Source of the DNA: Leadbetterella sp051649345 | Lineage (GTDB): Bacteria > Bacteroidota > Bacteroidia > Cytophagales > Spirosomataceae | Assembly (NCBI GenBank): GCA_051649345.1 | Contig: JBOFGX010000162.1 | Coordinates: forward strand, 1 to 10,787 | Reading direction: 5' to 3' | Length of the DNA stretch: 10,787 nt | Shown here: positions 7,693 through 10,787 of the stretch, piece by piece | Layout of the letters: every line of letters begins with the position of its first letter | Numbering within the stretch: the stretch's first letter is position 1 | Notes under the pieces: generated by a model | Database searches by the model: none | Told to the model about the DNA's origin: nothing | What the model saw: the letters and a program-made list of their open reading frames with translations, nothing else | Translations under genes and position numbers: made by a program

Positions 7693-9180
7693 ATGAAGAG
7701 TTTAAAATATATAATTATCGGCTTATTGTCAATTGGTTTGTTCAATTGTAAAGATTCTTTTTTGGATGTAAATCCAGTAGATAGATATGTGTATTATAAT
7801 TATCTTGAAAAAGAGTCTCAAGTAGATAATGCAATTGCTGGGGGATATCGTAAAATCTTTGATATTTATAATAGTCAGTATTGGATATATGGAGAAATGC
7901 TAAGTGATAATTCATCTTATAATTACAATGCGAGTGATAGAGGAGGTGCTAATTTAGAAAATATCGATGAGTTTATTGCTTCTGCCGAAAATGGAGAATT
8001 CAATGCGATGTTTCAAGAATCTTTCAATGGTATTCAAAGGAGTAACTTTGTTTTGGAGAAAATTGATTCAATAACTTTTGCGGTCCCAGCCAATAAAACC
8101 TTACGTAAAGCTGAGGCCAGATTTATGCGTGCTTGGCATTATTTCAATTTGGTAAGAATCTACGGTGAAGTTCCAGTGATATTAAGTACAGAAACGATTC
8201 CAGATAATGAGATTGCAATAAAGTATCCCCGTCTTCCTGTTTCTGAGGTTTATAAGCAAGTTATTGAGCCAGATGCTCGTTTTGCTATAGATAACCTACC
8301 TGAAACATGGGATAAAACAAATACAGGTAGAGCTTCCAAAGGGGCTGCCATTATGTTGATGGCTCATGTATTAGTTACTCAAAAGAAATTTAGTCAAGCA
8401 GATTTAGAATTACAAAAGCTTAAAGGTTATACCTTGCAATCAGATTACAAAGCCAATTTTGATATTACAAAAAAGAATGGATCGGAATCCATTTTTGAAA
8501 TACAATGTGATCCCGCTCAAAATTTAGCCTTTGGATTCCAAAGCCGCTGGGTACCCTGGGGATCAGGAACAACCCTTTGGGCAAGAGACGTAGGTTCTAG
8601 AAGTGGTATTAATCAGCCAACAAACAATTTGAATGCAGCTTATACAACTGCTGATAAGCGAAAAGCAGTGGTTATTAACTCTTGGACAACAACTGCAGCA
8701 AGAGGGACTACGTTGTTATACTTCAATAAGTACAATAACTATGACGTTGCTGCTAGACAAAATGCCTCAAATTGGCCTGTTTATCGATTTGCAGATGCTA
8801 TTTTGCTAAGAGCTGAGTGCTTAGGAGAAACATCCTATCCCAATCCACAAGCTCTAACCTTATTGAATCAAATACGTACGCGAGCGGGTCTTACTGCTTT
8901 AGCTGATTCAACAATCAAAAGTAAACAACAATTTTTAGATGCCGTTCAACAGGAACGTAGATTGGAACTAGCAGGAGAGGCTCATCGTTGGTTTGATTTG
9001 GTAAGAACAGATAGGGCTGATGCTGTTATGAAAGCTCATGGAGAAGAAGAGAAAAGACTTAAAGCAACACTTTCTAGCCTAAAAGATAGACCTGCCGCCT
9101 ATACAAAAATTAGTTTGGTGGCACCATATCCAAGAAGAGAAAGAGAAATTTTTAGATATCCACAAACACCTGGGTGGTAG
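7693..9180 (+). CDS. SusD/RagB-family outer-membrane lipoprotein
   Basis: The 495-residue product is the surface lid that binds ligand over its SusC partner. A short hydrophobic leader ends in L-F-N-C with the lipidated Cys at residue 19, followed by K-D-S-F-L-D-V, the common start of mature SusD proteins. Helical TPR-type core signatures are seen at about 139-164 (K-A-E-A-R-F-M-R-A-W-H-Y-F-N-L-V). The C-terminal half has R-F-A-D-A-I-L-L-R-A-E near 364-374 and Q-Q-E-R-R-L-E-L-A-G-E near 420-430. It ends in P-Y-P-R-R-E-R-E-I and Q-T-P-G-W, again typical of the family. Asn at the -1 lipobox position is less common than Ser, Ala or Gly. The base composition of the first third is very AT-rich by eye. 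A terminator lies 37 bp past the stop, so susD is probably the last gene of the main transcript. Confidence 0.95.
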   Translation: MKSLKYIIIGLLSIGLFNCKDSFLDVNPVDRYVYYNYLEKESQVDNAIAGGYRKIFDIYNSQYWIYGEMLSDNSSYNYNASDRGGANLENIDEFIASAENGEFNAMFQESFNGIQRSNFVLEKIDSITFAVPANKTLRKAEARFMRAWHYFNLVRIYGEVPVILSTETIPDNEIAIKYPRLPVSEVYKQVIEPDARFAIDNLPETWDKTNTGRASKGAAIMLMAHVLVTQKKFSQADLELQKLKGYTLQSDYKANFDITKKNGSESIFEIQCDPAQNLAFGFQSRWVPWGSGTTLWARDVGSRSGINQPTNNLNAAYTTADKRKAVVINSWTTTAARGTTLLYFNKYNNYDVAARQNASNWPVYRFADAILLRAECLGETSYPNPQALTLLNQIRTRAGLTALADSTIKSKQQFLDAVQQERRLELAGEAHRWFDLVRTDRADAVMKAHGEEEKRLKATLSSLKDRPAAYTKISLVAPYPRREREIFRYPQTPGW

Positions 9181-9216
9181 TATATTGTTGAGATTGAATA
9201 AACTGATAAATACAAG

Positions 9217-9251
9217 GTCGGCGGTAGTAATATGACCGTCGACTTTTTTTT
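9217..9251 (+). terminator. Intrinsic terminator between susD and the sulfatase gene
   Basis: GTCGGCGGT (9217-9225) pairs with ACCGTCGAC (9235-9243): nine pairs including one G-U, with a 9-nt loop and eight T residues immediately after (9244-9251). This is the best-formed intrinsic terminator in the window. It ends only 21 bases before the TTG start of the sulfatase gene, so that gene must be reached by read-through or from a promoter lying upstream of or within the hairpin. Confidence 0.82.
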
Positions 9252-9272
9252 AACCATGTAATTGTTTTAATT

Positions 9273-10637
9273 TTGAAATACCTAAAAATACTTATTCTAT
9301 CGCTTAGTTTTTTTAATCCTATATTGGCTCAAAAAAAACCTAATATTGTCTTTATCTTAGCCGATGATTTGGGACAGGAAGATTTAGGCTGCTATGGAAA
9401 TCCGTTTAACGAAACGCCCAATATTGATAAATTAGCAAAGGCAGGTATCTTGTTTAATCAAGCCTACTCTTGCAGTCCAGTCTGTACACCTTCGCGATCG
9501 GGAATACTTACGGGCAAGCACCCCGCACGTACGCACATCACGAATTTTCAAGGAGGAGAACGTAAAGATCCCAAGTCCTCCATTAATCCTGCCTCTTGGC
9601 AAAAATCAATGCTGACTTCAGAATTTACTTTGGCCGAGTCCCTGAAAGAACAAGGCTACCAAACCGCTATGGTAGGGAAATGGCATTTAGCGGCTAAACC
9701 CGATGAAAATCCCTGGAAACAGGGTTTTGATTTTAGCCGCATGATCCACAAAAACAGCATTGACTACTATAATTACAGTGTTTTGATGGACGGTCCAGAT
9801 CAAGAGTTTAAGGATACAGGTAAAGAATACTTGACCGATAAACTGACAGACTATGCCTTGGAGTTTTTAAAAACCAAAAAAACAGACTCACCCTTTTTTC
9901 TCTACCTACCCTACTCGGCTCCTCATGTTCTGTTGGTTCCTAGAGGAGATAAAGTGGCCAAATACCTTTGGAAATACGAGAAATTCAAAGAGAAGTACAA
10001 TCCCTATTATGCTGCCGTTATTGAGTCCCTAGACGAAGGAGTAGGTAAAGTTATGGAGCAACTCAAGCAATCGGGAGAGCTAGATAATACCATTTTTGTA
10101 TTTACATCCGATAATGGTTTTGTAGGACTACCTGAGCTTGGGTATACGCCCAATAGTCAATCAAAATATCGTAAATGGAAAGGGCATGCCTACGAAGGAG
10201 GCATTAAAGTGCCCTTAATCGTTTCGTGGCCCGAGAAGCTTGCACAAGGCAAAACCACAGAAAGCCAAGTTATCAATACGGATTTTTTCAATACTTTTTC
10301 TCAAATTGTAATGGGTGAAACCAATACCAATCTCGATAGCAAAAGTTTTTTTCCTGCTCTTCTATCTCCTGAAACGACCCAAGACCGAGGAGAGCTTTTT
10401 TGGCATTATCCGCATATTTCTAACCAAGGGGGGCAGTTTCAAGGGGCTATTCGCAAAGGAAATATGAAGCTCGTTCGTAGCTATGAAACCAACAAAGTCG
10501 AACTGTTTGATCTCAGTATAGATCCTGCTGAGAAAAATGATTTATCAAAAAAGAATAAGGTGAAAGCGACTGAATTAAACGTTCTTTTGACGAAAAAGTT
10601 AGAAGAGGTAGGGGCCAATATGCCAGTGAAAAAGTAA
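9273..10637 (+). CDS. Exported type I (formylglycine) sulfatase
   Basis: The 454-residue product is an arylsulfatase-type hydrolase with a signal peptide cut after about residue 19 (I-L-A / Q). Catalytic features are visible in order: metal-binding D31-D32 in L-A-D-D-L-G; the C71-T-P-S-R75 signature, whose Cys is converted to formylglycine by an anaerobic-type maturase encoded elsewhere; T80-G-K82; G-K-W-H-L with K136 and H138; S-A-P-H with H218; D280-N281; and K303 in W-K-G-H before Y-E-G-G-I-K-V-P. The C-terminal subdomain ends in the usual K-L-V-R and L-F-D-L-x-x-D-P-A-E-K-N-D-L block. The enzyme removes sulfate esters in the periplasm or at the surface, fitting a sulfated ligand for the adjacent SusC/SusD. 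The start is TTG: the only nearby ATG (9256) is out of frame and followed at once by a stop. Regional GC appears higher than in susD. The substrate class cannot be assigned by eye. Confidence 0.93.
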   Translation: MKYLKILILSLSFFNPILAQKKPNIVFILADDLGQEDLGCYGNPFNETPNIDKLAKAGILFNQAYSCSPVCTPSRSGILTGKHPARTHITNFQGGERKDPKSSINPASWQKSMLTSEFTLAESLKEQGYQTAMVGKWHLAAKPDENPWKQGFDFSRMIHKNSIDYYNYSVLMDGPDQEFKDTGKEYLTDKLTDYALEFLKTKKTDSPFFLYLPYSAPHVLLVPRGDKVAKYLWKYEKFKEKYNPYYAAVIESLDEGVGKVMEQLKQSGELDNTIFVFTSDNGFVGLPELGYTPNSQSKYRKWKGHAYEGGIKVPLIVSWPEKLAQGKTTESQVINTDFFNTFSQIVMGETNTNLDSKSFFPALLSPETTQDRGELFWHYPHISNQGGQFQGAIRKGNMKLVRSYETNKVELFDLSIDPAEKNDLSKKNKVKATELNVLLTKKLEEVGANMPVKK

Positions 10638-10642
10638 AAGCT

Positions 10643-10654
10643 GACTATATAGTC
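10643..10654. other. 12-bp perfect palindrome at the inner edge of the right repeat
   Basis: GACTATATAGTC is its own reverse complement. It lies 5 bp past the sulfatase stop codon and straddles the point where similarity between the two inverted repeats ends. The left repeat has only a shorter palindrome, ACTAGT (136-141), at the corresponding place. There is no T-run after it, so it is not a standard terminator. Confidence 0.5.
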
Positions 10655-10787
10655 GACCCTCAAAAAGTACAAGAAGAGAAATTTTTCGGCAAATGAGGTG
10701 CGGCTGAGGTCAAGCGAAAGAGTGTTGGCCTGAATTTTTTATGTAAAAGGATAAGCAAAGGGAAAAAATTCGGACAATTTTTCGCTT
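10644..10787 (+). repeat. Right copy of 144-bp terminal inverted repeat
   Basis: This is the inverted partner of 2-145 (129 of 144 positions identical, no gaps). It begins 6 bases after the sulfatase stop codon and runs to the last base of the window, where it may continue. Relative to its neighbouring gene it has the same orientation as the left copy has to the haloperoxidase gene. It carries two direct TGAGGT motifs at 10694-10699 and 10705-10710, 11 bp apart start to start. The palindromic part has its left arm CAAGCGAAA at 10711-10719 and its right arm TTTCGCTT at 10780-10787. The closing G of that arm would be the first base outside the window. Confidence 0.93.
10711..10787. other. Imperfect hairpin inside right inverted repeat
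   Basis: This is the same fold as at 1-78. Arms 10711-10719 and 10780-10787 form the base, and the inner stem 10732-10740 pairs with 10763-10771, leaving an apical loop at 10741-10762. The loop sequence differs from the left copy at seven of 22 positions while the length is kept. The top stem pair is A-T instead of G-C (read on this strand), so pairing is preserved. A stable loop in DNA or RNA is inferred. Confidence 0.58.

Noticed and set aside
1..10787. CRISPR array, tRNA or rRNA genes, phage genes
   Set aside because: No regularly spaced direct repeats, no tRNA-like cloverleaf or conserved rRNA sequence, and no phage or recombinase protein signatures were seen.

Overview
The window looks like a chromosomal accessory locus from an AT-rich member of the Bacteroidota. 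The evidence is a SusC/SusD pair with an N-terminal STN signalling domain, a FecR-type anti-sigma factor with a DUF4974-like C-terminus, and a FecI-like ECF sigma factor. Spacing and start-codon context also fit, with no strong Shine-Dalgarno sequences and at least two likely TTG starts. A Cytophagales- or Sphingobacteriales-like host is a guess from the gene types and cannot be settled here.

Layout. Three genes lie on the minus strand: a vanadium-haloperoxidase/PAP2-family exported protein (178-1503), a CAP/SCP-domain lipoprotein (1676-2179) and an ECF sigma factor (2227-2793). A 270-bp divergent intergenic region follows and contains a strong AT-rich dyad. Four genes lie on the plus strand: FecR-like anti-sigma (3064-4101), SusC-like TonB-dependent transducer (4157-7666), SusD-like lipoprotein (7693-9180) and an exported FGly-type sulfatase (9273-10637). 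A clear intrinsic terminator (9217-9251) sits between susD and the sulfatase gene and ends 21 bases before its start codon.

The most striking feature is not a gene. The two ends of the window are inverted copies of one 144-bp sequence (2-145 and 10644-10787), with 129/144 identical positions and no gaps. Each copy lies just beyond the stop codon of an outward-facing gene, so the whole seven-gene unit is bracketed. The outer 78 bp of each copy can fold into an imperfect 23-pair hairpin. The segment that varies most between the copies is its apical loop, and one stem pair differs in a compensated way. There is no transposase or recombinase in the window. The repeat could be the end of a non-autonomous or trans-mobilised unit, a recombination substrate, or a dispersed structured element that happens to follow genes.

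How the genes may work together (inference). SusC/SusD would bind and import a ligand. The SusC STN domain would signal to FecR, which would release the ECF sigma factor. That could activate both the susCD arm and the divergent sigma-CAP-haloperoxidase arm. The sulfatase would desulfate the ligand outside the cytoplasm. No glycoside hydrolase or polysaccharide lyase is present, so this is a sulfatase-type uptake locus with unknown substrate.
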